From positions 1 through 64,000 of the forward strand of contig JAVGVS010000881.1 of the NCBI GenBank assembly GCA_032718565.1: a DNA stretch of 64,000 nt, in the 5' to 3' direction. Within the stretch, counting starts at the first letter, position 1. The number at the start of each line of letters is the position of its first letter. Source of the DNA: Distichodus sexfasciatus. Its lineage: Eukaryota > Chordata > Actinopteri > Characiformes > Distichodontidae. Shown here in pieces: positions 54,088-64,000 of the stretch. The translations under genes and the position numbers were made by a program. The notes under the pieces were generated by a model that had not been told where the DNA came from, searched no databases, and worked only from the letters and a program-made list of their open reading frames with translations.

Positions 54088-55736
54088 TAGTTACGCCCAG
54101 AAATATTTGGACAGTGACACAATTTTTATGATTTGGGCTCTGCATGCCATGACATTGGATTTGAAATGAAACAACTGAGATGCAGCTGAAGTGCAGACTT
54201 TCAGGTTTAATTCAAGGGGTTGAGCAAAAATATCCTATGAAACATTTAGAAATTGCAACCAGTTTTCTACAAAGTCTCCTCATTTCAGGGGCTCAAAAGT
54301 AATTGGACAAATTAACATTACCACAAATAAAATCTTCATTTTTAATACTTTGTTGAGAATCCTTTGCAGGCAATAACTGCCTGAAGTCTGGAACCCATGG
54401 ACATCACCAAACGTCAGGTTTCCTCCTTTGTGATGCTTTGCCAGGCCTTTACTGCAGCTGTCTTCAGTTGTTGCTTGTTTGTGGGTCTTTCTGCCTTAAG
54501 TTTTGTCTTAAGCAAGCGAAATGCTGCTCGATCGGGTTGAGATCTGGTGATTGACTCGGCCATTGCAGAATATTCCACTTCTTTGCCTTAAAAAACTCCT
54601 GAGTTGCTTTCACAGTTTGTTTTGGGTCATTGTCCATCTGTACTGTGAAGCGCTGTCCAATCAATTTTGCTGCATTTGGCTGAATTTGAGCAGAAAGTAC
54701 TGTATATCCCTATACACTGCAGAATTCATCCGGCTGCTTCTGTCTTCTGTCACATCATCAATAAACACCAGTGACCCAGTGTCATTGGAAGCCATGCATG
54801 CCCATGCCATCACATTGTCTCCCCCCTCTTTTACAGAAGATGTGGTGTACTTTGGATCTTGAGCCGTTCAAAACCTTCTCCATACCTTCTTCTTCCCATC
54901 ATTCTGGTACAGGTTGATCTTAGATTCATCTGTCCACAGAATGCTGTTCCAGAACTGGGCTGTCTTCTTTAGACATGTTTTGGCAGTGTCTAATCTGGCC
55001 TTTCTGTTTTTGAGGTTGATTAATGGTTTGCACCTTGTGGTGAACCTTCTGTATTTGCTCTCATGAAGACTTCTCTTTATGGTAGACTTAGATACTGATA
55101 CACCTACTTCCTGGAGAGTGTTCTTCACTTGGGTGGATGTTGTGAAGGGGTTTTTCTTCACCTTGAAAAGGATCCTGCGATCATCCACCACCGTTGTCTT
55201 CCTTGGACATCCAGGCCTTTTTGAGTTCCCGAGCTGACCAGTGTGCTCCTTTTTCCTCAGGATGTACCAAACTGTTGATTTGGCCATTCCTAACATTCCT
55301 GCTCTCTCTCTGATGGATTTCCTCTTTTATTCGGCCAAAGGATGGTCTTTTTCACTTCCAGTGAGAGCTCCTTTGACCGCATGTTTTGGGTTCACAGCAA
55401 CAGCTTCCAAATGCAACTGCCACACCTGGAATCAACTCCAGACCTTTTACCTCCTTAACTGATGATGCATTAACGAGGAAATAGCGCATGCAGCCCATGA
55501 AAAAGATTGTGAGTTAACTGTCCAATTACTTTTGGTCTCTTAAAAAAAGAGGCGGCTACATATTAAAGAGCTGTAATTCCTGAACCCTTCCTCCAATTTG
55601 GATGTGAATACCGTCAAATTAAAATTGAGAGTCTGCACTGTAAGCCCATATTTTATAACTGTATCTTGATATGTTTTAGTAAACAGCTAAAATAACAAAA
55701 CTTGTGTCACTGTCCAAATATTTCTGGGTCTAACTG
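54088..55736 (-). mobile_element. Tc1/mariner element, 1649 bp, TA duplication
   Basis: Left terminus TAGTTACGCCCAGAAATATT, right terminus (inverted) CAGTTAGACCCAGAAATATT, flanked by TA on both sides (54086-54087, 55737-55738). Both ends continue with TTGGACAGTGACACAA, so the TIR exceeds 35 bp. Length fits a full Tc1-like transposon of about 1.6 kb. The transposase lies on the minus strand and is broken (see 54342-55382). Confidence 0.95.
54342..55382 (-). pseudogene. Tc1-like transposase, inactivated
   Basis: Encodes a DDE cut-and-paste transposase, here about 346 codons long from the ATG at 55382 to the TAA at 54342, the normal size for the family. The N-terminal paired-like helix-turn-helix region is seen as GMAKSTVWYILRKKE just downstream of 55300, followed by a second DNA-binding region (STIKRSLHES) at about 55090. 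The catalytic triad is present: WTDES Asp at 54928-54930, DNDPKQ Asp at 54632-54634 and NPIEQ Glu at 54527-54529, with 34 residues between the last two (DD34E). Lesions: a frameshift near 55330 just after the start region, an in-frame stop at 54868-54870, about 5 extra bases near 54700, a frameshift near 54490 and a stop at 54414-54416. No functional protein is expected. It could only be moved by an enzyme supplied by another copy. Confidence 0.9.
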
Positions 55737-55738
55737 TA

Positions 55739-56034
55739 TGTAGTGCAGTGCCCTTCACAGACATACAATAAGTAAAGACTAGTAAATATAACTGCATTAG
55801 AAATTCCAATGATGCAAATATTAAATCAGTAGCGCAAGCTATTTTGATGTTCATGGGCAGATGGTATATGAGTAAAGGCTGATATGCTGATGCTGATGTG
55901 ATCACTAAAACTCTGATCTTCATTTTTGATGACAGAAAATCTATAAAACTAATTGTAGTTTTGCAATCTTCTTTATTGCTCATGCAAAACACATTTGCTA
56001 TAGAGATTATACAGTTTGCAGATAAGAAGTGAAG
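55739..56034. other. No gene recognised
   Basis: AT-rich unique DNA to the right of the Tc1 element. A minus-strand frame of 151 codons (55687-56142) crosses the Tc1 end, this spacer and a SINE, so it is not a gene. Confidence 0.45.
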
Positions 56035-57798
56035 AGAGTGATTGTCACTGTGAACACAACACAGCACAGCACACAGTGCACCACAACCAATTGTGACCTC
56101 AGCATTTGACCCATCCGTGAAGGAGCAGTGGGCAGCTGACATGGGCAGAGTCCGGGGAGCAGTGCTTGGGAAAGGTACCTTAATAATGTGTACCTCTATG
56201 GTATGTTTACCTGCCCGTAATGTGAACCAGTGACCTTCTGATCATGGGGGAACTCCCTAATTGTACGTTCACACCAAGAGCTCATAAAGCTGTGAAGACT
56301 TTCTATTGACAAAAGCGACGAGTAACAAGTGTCAAAGTTTAGCAACTAGAGCGAACGTTGAAGACAGCTTACCTTTAAGCATGTTAGTTATGATGCATTT
56401 TGGCTGTAAATGACCATTTTTGCTTGTGAGGATCCCAGAGAACATACTCTGAAACTTCTACTGTTCTACTGTTCCTACTGTACTTTTGTTCCGATCTAAA
56501 ATGTGACCCTCAATGGCAAAACCAGTCACTTCGCTCTAATTTACAAAATTGAGTTATTATGTTTTCATGAAACGGCATAAAGCAACCTTCAAAATGATAC
56601 CTATATTGAAAGAATTGGACGACATATGACTGAGATATCAACATTCAAAGGAGTCGGGTTTCTCCTGTCACGCCAAGTGAGAAACGGAGAAATCTGCCTT
56701 TGAAGTTGACTATCGCCGTAGCACTCACAGACGCTTGGTGCGGTCGCAGCTACGTTTGCATTTACGGTAGCCTACGCTGCATTCACAGCCACACAGGCTA
56801 CGCACACATAGTAATCTACAAGTAAGTAATCTCTGAAAAGCCTGTGATCTTTGGCTCGCAAGTAGCCTATACTTAATGTTAATGTTCAGTAATGTTAGCC
56901 CATAATGTTTGCATGATTCAGTCCATGTGACTGCATCTGCCTTGGAATGTGACATGTTCACCTCGATATTCCACAGTCCACTTGAAAGAGCCGGAGAAAT
57001 ATCTTCACGCTAGTCAATGAGTGAATTTACCGTAAATATTAGAGTAGAGCAGTCAAAACAAGAAACTTAACGTTCCGCTGGAATTGAATTCCTCACCTCA
57101 AGAAAGTCAGGTTTTTAGGATGGAAAAGGTAAGATTTTCAGCGAAGTTTATTCACAACAGTACAGTATAGACCTTCCACTGTTTCAAAACACTAAAAACA
57201 AAAAAAAACACCGTTTTAGCTCACGCAACATAAACAGTCATTTTTCTCGGAAACCTCCATTGTGACAAGCGTCTGGTTTCACCGTGCAGAGTCACAAATG
57301 ATATTTGAAAAGCTGATCACGGTGATCACCCTGTCTTGCAGGATCCGACACTTTTCACCTCCGGAGATTGTTACAAGAAAGCACAGGTGTGGGATGAAGT
57401 GTCTGAGTACAGTGCTACTCTACATACTGAATTATTATTGCACAATATACTTTTCACATTTACTAAACTACAAAACCTGATATTAATTTATGTAATTGTG
57501 TTCCTGGCTGTAATTTGATGGATTAGCCTCTGCTTGTCTGCACCTCTTGTATATGAGTAGCTCATGTAGTTATTTGCGCTGGGCAACAGCAACAACAGCA
57601 CAGCACAGCTAGCAGTCATACTACAAGCATGCTGCTCCTTTAAGCGAGATCCAGCATTCCAGTGACGTCATGAGCAACTTGAACGACGAGAGCGAACAAA
57701 AATATTTTGCCAGAGATGCTTTTTGAGCATCTTCAGCCATTTTACAGCTTTAGTAGCTCCAGGTGTGAACATACAGTAACTTTTACACTACCAACTGA
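56035..57798 (-). mobile_element. SINE split by a 1.5-kb TIR element
   Basis: 56035-56262 holds the 3' end, the CACAGCACAGCACACAGTGC block, body and most of the head. The head's last part, TTTTACACTACCAACTG, appears at 57781-57797, after the inserted element. Other copies join CTCCCTAAC directly to GTTACACTACCAACTG. Confidence 0.85.
56262..57775. mobile_element. 1.5-kb non-autonomous DNA transposon inside a SINE
   Basis: Left TGTACGTTCACACCAAGAGC followed by TAAAGCTGTGAAGA. Right end, inverted, TGTATGTTCACACCTGGAGC followed by TAAAGCTGTAAAATGG. The TIRs are about 31 bp with several mismatches. The exact target duplication is unclear (GTA or TGTA possible). The interior has no transposase; short frames of 60-78 codons lack domains. 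Superfamily not assigned. Confidence 0.75.
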
Positions 57799-58104
57799 CA
57801 AAATTGTACAAGTTTTATGTGGCAGGCAAACGTAGTAGCATAAGTGGTACGATATGTAGGGACTCTGCCAGGACGTACAAATCTCCTGCATTGTGAAATG
57901 CCTCAAGGGGCGTTCAGACTGAACGTGGCACACTCTCAAATCCATTAATGTTCTACTCTAATAGGACTTGCACGGCACAAGAACGGTTTTGAGCTTGGTC
58001 AAAGTTGGAACATCATAATTTCTCCACTTATATAGAGAGCCAGGTCGCGCCAATTTGTGCTGGAGCCAATATTTGGATTGATTTTATTAAATGTGTTAGT
58101 AATA
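57799..58104. other. No gene recognised
   Basis: AT-rich mixed DNA between two SINEs. GGGGCGTTCAGACTGAACGT at 57907-57926 is a near-palindrome around CGTTCAGACTGAACG and may be a worn MITE end. Confidence 0.4.
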
Positions 58105-58350
58105 GTTGGTGACGTAACGGTAGGGTGTTCGCCCCATGATCAGAAGGTCGCAGGTTCGAATCCAGGGCCGGTAAAGTTACCACTGAGGTACTCATGAGCG
58201 AGGTACCGTCCCCTAGCACTGCTCCTTCGGCTGCCCATGTTAGCTGCCCATTGCTCCTTCAGGGATGGGTTAAATGGAGAGGTCACATTTCACTACAGTG
58301 CACTGTGTGCTGTGCTGTGGTGTGTTCACAATGACAAATCACTTACTCAA
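58105..58350 (+). mobile_element. tRNA-derived SINE, reference copy of the dominant family
   Basis: Best-preserved full-length copy. The tRNA-like head begins GTTGGTGACGTAACGGTAGG (A-box-like) and carries a perfect B-box GGTTCGAATCC at 58153-58163, the internal promoter arrangement used by RNA polymerase III (family knowledge). The body has repeated GGTACC-like sites around ACTGAGGTACTCATGAGC, then CTGCTCCTTCAGGGATGGGT, the GTGCACTGTGTGCTGTGCTG block and CACAATGACAAATCACTTAC as the 3' end, with a short tandem CACT-type tail instead of poly-A. About 26 pieces occur in the window in both orientations. It has no protein-coding capacity and depends on a LINE for mobilisation. Confidence 0.92.
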
Positions 58351-58479
58351 TAAAGTGCCATTCAGGAACCAACACGAATGAATCGAATGAAACCCAACCA
58401 ATACCCAACCGTATCAATGACAGTCATATCCTCACATGCATAACCCGTTGGCTTTCCTACCTTGTGCACAAACTAAATG

Positions 58480-58800
58480 TTCCAGTCATCATAAAGGACG
58501 AATAGTGCTCCATTAATGAGAAAGGTGGGCAAAGAGGATTACCAGGATCACCGTGGCCGGTGTCGGTGTTGTAAACGATGATTACAGGTCGTGTGTGAGG
58601 TCGGGCGTCCGGCCCAGTTGGCTCGCTCTCACACCGGCCCGAGGGCAGGCGGTGGGTTTGTGGGCGGAAGCCGATTAAAACTCCTTGTCCATGTGGAAAA
58701 GTCATCGGAGCGGTCAGTGCTCGGACCTGCTGATGTCCTTATGGAGCTGCGGGGAAACCGGAGTTCAGAGGAACGCCAGAGGCCGAGACGCTGAGACGTT
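58480..58800. other. Unique island, candidate conserved non-coding element
   Basis: Repeat-free balanced DNA (CTCCATTAATGAGAAAGG, GTTGTAAACGATGATTACAG). Opposing frames of 82 (-) and 67 (+) codons are mutual shadows. Candidate regulatory DNA by texture. Confidence 0.4.
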
Positions 58801-59160
58801 TTGCCACCTTGTAAACGGGGAGAAAGTAGAGACGTCAGATGAGAGTAGAGTGTCTTTATGAAGCCTTTTGAGGAATATGGGGTCCAAGACGCAGCTGTGA
58901 TCTATAAAGCAGGACAGTGATGATGAACCGATGACCAATATGAAGCGAGAACCAGAAGGAGCTTTAGCTTTAAATCCACCTGATATTGAAAGTATTAAAC
59001 TGCAGTAAAAACTGAATGCTTTTAGCCCTGAAAAAAGTTTTAGTAATTTGCAAGAAGACAGTAATATTTCTGTAATTGTGTCATAAATATCTAAAATTGT
59101 TCATATTGGTCAAAATTTAATTAACTAAACATATAAAGGAAGTTAATTTTATAGAATTAT
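58801..59160. other. No gene recognised
   Basis: Mixed to AT-rich unique DNA without features. Confidence 0.4.
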
Positions 59161-59169
59161 GCATTATAA

Positions 59170-59390
59170 TGTGAAGAGACATTATTATTATTATTATTAT
59201 TATTAGTAGTAGTAGTAGTAGTAGTAGTAGTATTAATAATAAAACAAGCACAAAGTGCTATGATATCCACGTATAATTGTCTTTATTATTACATATACAT
59301 ATACACACACACACACACATACACATGTAATAATAATAATATACACAAAGGGCTTTGATATTTATGTGTAATTGTCCCTTATTATTATTA

Positions 59391-59429
<39 letters not shown>

Positions 59430-59455
59430 ATATTATTATTATTATTATTATTATT
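59170..59455. repeat. Duplicated (ATT)n composite repeat
   Basis: Two tandem units. Each has an ATT or AGT run, then CACAAAGTGCTATGATATCC or CACAAAGGGCTTTGATATTT, then GTATAATTGTC or GTGTAATTGTCCC, then another ATT run. Runs at 59173-59204, 59207-59232 and 59383-59454. Same principle as 32.9-33.6 kb but a different core. Confidence 0.8.
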
Positions 59456-60140
59456 TTCACTACAAAATGGATTGTGCTGCTTGAATTGTAAGTTACAGAA
59501 AGTCAAATAAATTCGCCCTATAATTGGCCAAAAAAGTAAAGTGTGCATCTAGAGATGCTAAAACACTACATAAAATTCTGTGATGTCATAAAAGAGCTTT
59601 TATAATTTACATGAAATTATAGAAAACCACCTTTTCTTCTTTTTTATGAAGAGGTTAGAGGTTAGTTTCTTCACAAACACAAATGATTAAGTCTGTCATA
59701 ATAAAAACGAGGCTTCACTTTACTACACTATATTTTAATTATTTTTCCAACTTGCTGTTCATTGTTCTAACTGCTTATGTCTTGACATGTTTAGTGTAGT
59801 TATGTGGTTTTATCCTATGTCATAAACATCATCATCAGCTATGTGTGTGGGTGTGTCTATGACTTACACACACATGGACGCTGCTAATGATCGGTGCTGA
59901 CACTTTCGTGCTGCTTTTTGCAACTTTTGCCTGGACCCCGCTTGTTGTCGCTTGTGGCTATATTCATTATTATGATGAAAATAAAGAATAACAAACAGGA
60001 ATGCAAAATTGTGTTAAAAATATTAATTATAATGATAAGGTCATATAATAGCAAAACATGCAAGAGGACATGTGTTCAAAGTATCATTCAAAGTTCTCAA
60101 ATGAGTGAGAGTGACCGTTTGAAAAATGTGTCAGTGCGTG
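59456..60140. other. No gene recognised
   Basis: AT-rich unique DNA. The 143-codon frame 59894-60325 ends in a CT repeat that gives serine-leucine low complexity, so I do not call it. Confidence 0.4.
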
Positions 60141-60149
60141 AAAAACAAC

Positions 60150-60150
<1 letters not shown>

Positions 60151-60180
<30 letters not shown>

Positions 60181-60219
60181 GCGCTCTCTCTCGCTCTCTC
60201 TCGCTCTCTCTCGCTCTGT
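60151..60219. repeat. (CT)n microsatellite
   Basis: CT run with GCTCTC interruptions. It creates serine-leucine or arginine-glutamate frames on the two strands. Confidence 0.95.
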
Positions 60220-60436
60220 CACGCATGGATTTGGTGTTTTGGTGTGTATTAGTGGTGTGTGGTTTGGGGCTGGAGGGGGCAGTTTTGCTGGTTGTTTGTC
60301 TCTTTCTGCCCTGGTGGATGGGTAAACACACACACACCTCTCCTCCCCACTCACTCACTGGCCTGCTTTGATGTTCCGGACCCCTGAGAGGCCTGAGGGC
60401 CCCGGTCAGAGAGCAGGTCAGGGGCCTCCGTCCATG

Positions 60437-60438
<2 letters not shown>

Positions 60439-60482
<44 letters not shown>
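60439..60482. repeat. (CA)n microsatellite
   Basis: About 22 uninterrupted CA units. Confidence 0.95.
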
Positions 60483-60484
<2 letters not shown>

Positions 60485-60587
60485 ATCACCAACACATACA
60501 CCAGCTGGTGTCACTCAACAGACACTGCACACCAGGGTGGAAGTAACGAATGTTATTACTACTCACTCTACTGTAATTAAGTACTTA

Positions 60588-61252
60588 CAGTGGGGGAAAT
60601 AATAATTTGATCCCCTGCTGATTTAGTAAGTTTGCCCACTTACAAAGAAATGAAAAGTCTCTAGTTTTTACAGTGGTTTTATTTTAATGAAGAGAGACAG
60701 AATATCAACCAAAAATCCAGAAAAAAACACACTACATAAAAGTTATAAATTGATATCCATTTTATTGAGTGAAATAAGTATTTGATCCCCTACAAACCAG
60801 CCTGAATTCTGGCTCCCACAGGTTGGGTGTGGCACACAGATTGCAATAAATCAATTACAGATTCACCTGATCTCATCTCGTTATGAATATAAAGCCCACC
60901 TGTCTACAGAATCAGTTTCTTCCATTACAACCTCTGCATCACCATGGGCAAGACTAAAGAGCTCTCAAAGGACGTCAGGGACAAGATTGTAGACCTGCAC
61001 AAGGCTGGAATGAGGGTTTCTCCACCAAGTACTGAGTTGTGTTTTGCTTGGGGATCAAATACTTTCTTCTCTCAATAAAATGCAAATCAATGTATAAATT
61101 TTATGTGGTGTGTTTTTTTCTGGATTTTTGGTTGATATTCTGTCTGTCTTCATTAAAATAAAACTACCTTAAAAAGTAGAGACTTATAATTTCTTTGTAA
61201 GTGGGCAAACTTACAAAATCAACAGGGGATCAAATAATTATTTCCCTCACTG
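60588..61252 (+). mobile_element. Internally deleted Tc1/mariner element, 665 bp, TA duplication
   Basis: CAGTGGGGGAAATAATAATT at left. The right end, inverted, is CAGTGAGGGAAATAATTATT. TA at 60586-60587 and 61253-61254. Long inverted repeats of about 200 bp carry a second inner GTATTTGATCCCC site on each side (60778-60790 and, inverted, about 61051-61065), the IR/DR layout of fish Tc1 elements. Most of the transposase is deleted. Confidence 0.95.
60944..61078 (+). pseudogene. Tc1 transposase N-terminal stub
   Basis: ATG at 60944 in a good context (CACCATGGGC). Forty-four codons, reading MGKTKELSKDVRDKIVDLHK at the start as in Tc1-like transposases, then Ala-Gly-Met-Arg. After about residue 24 the frame crosses the deletion junction into 3' inverted-repeat sequence and stops with TAA at 61076-61078. 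The paired-like DNA-binding domain is incomplete and the catalytic DDE domain absent, so it is not functional as transposase. Confidence 0.85.
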
Positions 61253-61254
61253 TA

Positions 61255-61480
61255 TAGTTTTATGAGTATATATTTATGTCTGTAAATTTACCTCTACTTG
61301 AGTAAAAATTTAGTAGGTAAGAATTTCACAAACGTACATATTGGAATATTGGAAGAGCTCTTTTTATGTTTTTAATATCAGATCTTTTACTTGTAATTGA
61401 GTACTATTTTAGTACTAATTGGTTAGAAGAGATCCAATTATATTATAGGTTTTAAATCTCATCTTAATACCTATTTTTAA
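61255..61480. other. AT-rich repeat debris
   Basis: TTTACTTGTAATTGAGTACT at 61386 resembles the motif at 21670, likely the same hAT-like family. The stretch at 60570-60587 left of Tc1 (AATTAAGTACTTA) is its continuation, so Tc1 probably inserted into that repeat. Confidence 0.45.
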
Positions 61481-61559
61481 TCATTTGCACTTGTAAAATA
61501 TAGCCCAAAAAAACAGAAAAAAGTGATTTTAGGGGACAAAAGGTCCCCATAATGCGATA

Positions 61560-62010
61560 AATACACACACACACATTTGTACCCACTGGCACATGTACAC
61601 GTACATGTACACACACACACAGACATGCTCACACACAAGCACACACTAACACACATGCAAGCCCTAACATACATGCACACACACATGTACACATGCACTC
61701 ATTAACACACATGCACACGCAGATTTACGCCCACTCACACACATGCATGCACTAACATATACACACACACACACACATGCACAAGCATACACACATTTGC
61801 ACCCACTCACATACATGTACACACACACACCCATACAGACATGCATGCATGCACACACTAATGCACATGCACACATGTTGCATGCACACACACAAACACA
61901 AACATGCTTGCACACACACTCGCACACTCACACGCATGCTCACATACTCACACCAAATATGCACACACAGGTACACTCACACGCTTGCATACACACTCAA
62001 ACGCACACAT
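61560..62010. repeat. CA-rich minisatellite array
   Basis: Irregular units such as CACACATGCACTAACATACA, GCACCCACTCACACACATGC and CACATACTCACACC. Low-complexity frames on both strands (up to 90 codons) are by-products. Preceded by GGGGACAAAAGGTCCCCATA (61534-61553), a motif also near other CA arrays (44863-44890). Confidence 0.95.
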
Positions 62011-62019
62011 TGTGAGACA

Positions 62020-62560
62020 GGAGATGAAGATGAATGCCTGTATTGATGTGTGTGATTGATGGCTGAGTCTCTCAGGTGCTGACAGTCCGTCTGTCGCCAC
62101 CATTTCTCATTTCTCACCCCAACTTGCACCGAATCCACCAGATACGGACAAGACTCACGCTACATGTTACCATTCACTTTCACTAGCCACACTCACATCA
62201 GTGTTTAGCTTCTTATGGAGTTAGATCATTCCTAAAATCCTTCTGTCACTGTCGTCACACACATTCACCTTCAAATAATGTATTTTTCAACCTCATGTGT
62301 TAGACCTTACAACCCTCAACTTAACTCAATCTAATCCCAACATTACAACCTGAAATTCTCAATATAAACTTCACATTAAACCATGTAAAACCAACATCAA
62401 CCTGACTTTTAATGATTGTTCTGCAATTTTATTATAAACATTCTGCTGAGATTTTCTACACATTTCTGTCAAAGTCAGAAGTCAAACTCAACAACGTGAT
62501 ATATATGGTTTTCTTCTTCGGCAGGTCTTCAGGGTGTGTGTGTGTGTGTCGACGTGTGCA
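62020..62560. other. No gene recognised
   Basis: Mixed DNA, no repeat or coding signature. Confidence 0.4.
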
Positions 62561-62574
62561 TGGCAAGCTGTGTT

Positions 62575-62770
62575 AAGTTATTGATGTGTGTGTGTGAATA
62601 AAAGATGACGGTGTGTGTGCTGGACGCGGTGTTAATGAGTTAAAGTGGATTAGTTTGAGTCGGAGCGACGTGCAGCAGATGCATTATGGAGGAGAACGCT
62701 GAGGTCATCCTGGGTCACACTCACAGGTTTCTCATTTCAACAAAACCCTAACGTTCATCAAGTCACACCT
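62575..62770. other. Unique island, weak candidate conserved element
   Basis: GTTAATGAGTTAAAGTGGAT, CAGATGCATTATGGAGGAGA and CTGGGTCACACTCACAGG in repeat-free DNA. Candidate by texture only. Confidence 0.3.
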
Positions 62771-63170
62771 GTTACCTGGTCGGTACTAAAAGAAGGATAC
62801 TGCTAATCTCACCTCCAAAACCTCACTCAACCCCTCAAAACACTTCACACATGTCCCAAAACCTTATTTTAACTTTGTTTCAAAACTGAAGTAAAATCTC
62901 CATCACAAAGCTCGTCATCACTTATATCTCACAAATTCAGAAAACCCAAAGATAATTATTATCTGTTTTAACATAAATCCATAATTCATTACAGTGTAAG
63001 AATAGCACCTCTTTACATCATCAACTGTACCAAAGTATATGGAATTAGAATTTATTAAATTTCTTAATTTTGTAAATTTCAGTGGTATGTTTCATGCAGT
63101 AAAAAGAAAAAGTTTAAACAAAAATAAAAACAACCCTAACTAAAATTTTATGCTTCTGGCAAACAGTTTA
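62771..63170. other. No gene recognised
   Basis: AT-rich filler. Confidence 0.4.
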
Positions 63171-63174
63171 ACAA

Positions 63175-63500
63175 ACTTTAACCTTTGACAATGTTGGCGC
63201 AAATTTGAAGCAAGTTCATATTTTCACATGCAAATTAGGTTTGTGGTAAACGTGTGGTGAACTTCTCCACCTGAAAATTTGTCACCAAAAGTTTACTACA
63301 ATTATCGGCAAATTGTTTTGGCAAATACGTTTGTCACTAATGGCAATTTATCTTTGTTGCCAGAACATTGCTGCAAATTTGCCACTAGTGGCTGACAACG
63401 GCAAACTTGCAGCTACATATTCTGGCAAACTCCACTGTTCACCACAAATTAACCACAAGTTTTCTGCAAACATTTTGTTTTTGTAAAGGAAGTTGTTGCT
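63175..63500. repeat. Fish repeat of the GCAAATTTGCCACTAGTGGC type
   Basis: GCAAATTTGCCACTAGTGGC at 63372-63391 plus repeated GGCAAAC, CCACAAGTTT and TTTGTCAC motifs in both orientations. Recognisable as a widespread fish repeat (MITE-like). Boundaries approximate. Confidence 0.55.
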
Positions 63501-63534
63501 TTGGGAAATTAGAAATACTTATAGAAATACAAGT

Positions 63535-63700
63535 AGACCCTGTTCACACACAGCCGGGTATCTGGGAAAACGATGATTAATCCAAGCGTTTTTGTCTTCC
63601 ATTTACATGAAAACTGAGGTTTAGTTCACTGAAAATGAATATTTCTGAAACCCCAAATGTTAGCAACTATGCTTTTGGGAAACACATCTCTAGTGTGTAA
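63535..63700. mobile_element. MITE fragment with shared minisatellite edge
   Basis: AGACCCTGTTCACACACAGC start, GTTTTTGTCTTCCATTTACA and the edge TTAGCAACTATGCTTTTGGG at 63660-63679, the same edge that bounds the 22-bp minisatellites. No minisatellite is present here. Confidence 0.5.
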
Positions 63701-64000
63701 ATGGCTCTACCAATGCCTAAACATTTAAAACATGCAACAAAATCAAAACAACACAATCAATCATTACACAATACACAACAAAATATAAAATAGAGCAATC
63801 ACTGTGAAAGTAAAAGTCACTAAAATCTTTCCTCTGCCACCAGAGTGTGGTATTCAGTAGCAGCATGGTGGTATATACAGTAACGTTGACTTACCTGTTC
63901 TCTTACAGAAAAATGGATGAGGGAGTGTTTCGACTCAGAACAGGTTGGACTCTTTGTCCAGTCGCTCTAAATGAAAGGCCACGATTGGTCAATGGTCAAT
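63701..64000. other. No gene recognised
   Basis: Mixed DNA up to the window end. No exon signal. Confidence 0.4.

Noticed and set aside
54464..55296. Active transposase gene
   Set aside because: The catalytic triad is present but separated by several frameshifts and stops, so no complete protein can be made.
55687..56142. 151-codon minus-strand frame
   Set aside because: It spans the end of the Tc1 element, unique spacer and a SINE, a chance fusion of unrelated sequences.
58105..58175. Genuine tRNA gene
   Set aside because: An A-box-like and a perfect B-box motif are present, but the same head recurs in about 26 copies joined to a SINE body, and no cloverleaf with intact acceptor stem is apparent.
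59894..60325. 143-codon frame with hydrophobic start
   Set aside because: The second half is translated (CT)n repeat, the first half is AT-rich without domains, and the minus-strand frames over the CT run are equally open.

Overview
The window reads as non-coding genomic DNA from a teleost fish. The reasons are an AT-rich, intergenic or intronic texture; very many (CA)n, (GA)n and (ATT)n microsatellites; a tRNA-derived SINE present in about 26 pieces; two Tc1/mariner elements with TA target duplications; a LINE reverse-transcriptase remnant; and many short non-autonomous DNA transposons with terminal inverted repeats (TIRs). I could not identify the species. I found no convincing host protein-coding exon, rRNA, functional tRNA gene, CRISPR array or bacterial-style operon. 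The only recognisable protein-coding remains are a broken Tc1 transposase (minus strand, about 54.34-55.38 kb), a 44-codon Tc1 transposase stub (60.94-61.08 kb) and a LINE reverse-transcriptase C-terminal fragment (minus strand, about 11.5-11.75 kb). Long open frames elsewhere are by-products of tandem repeats. Layout: 0-15 kb is dominated by hAT-like non-autonomous elements (0.69-1.67, 11.1-13.96 kb), a TIR-bearing element at 3.54-4.35 kb, PIF/Harbinger-like MITEs (6.70-7.19 and 10.76-11.10 kb) and quieter GC-richer islands that look like candidate conserved non-coding elements (0.4-0.64, 4.88-5.25, 8.5-8.77, 10.4-10.72, 14.04-14.76 kb). 15-24 kb holds a 22-bp minisatellite, three more hAT-like copies, a second fish SINE type (17.17 kb) and a MITE whose interior is a tandem repeat (21.06-21.56 kb). 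24-36 kb has duplicated retroelement-tail-like sequence, a GT-rich minisatellite (28.8-29.15 kb), a large inverse-orientation array of the 22-bp minisatellite (30.85-31.66 kb) and an (ATT)n higher-order repeat region (32.9-33.6 kb). 36-54 kb has dense SINEs, nested insertions, a roughly 900-bp CA-rich array (44.94-45.83 kb) and a 45-bp minisatellite (49.7-50.97 kb). 54-64 kb carries the two Tc1 elements, a 1.5-kb TIR element that split a SINE, and more CA-rich arrays. The features do not form a pathway. Their relations are historical: SINEs interrupted by MITEs, a SINE inside a SINE, a LINE inside a hAT element, and a likely LINE partner for the SINE inferred from a shared 3' tail. The candidate conserved islands, if confirmed by alignment, would suggest a regulatory gene desert or large intron near a developmental gene, but sequence alone cannot name that gene.
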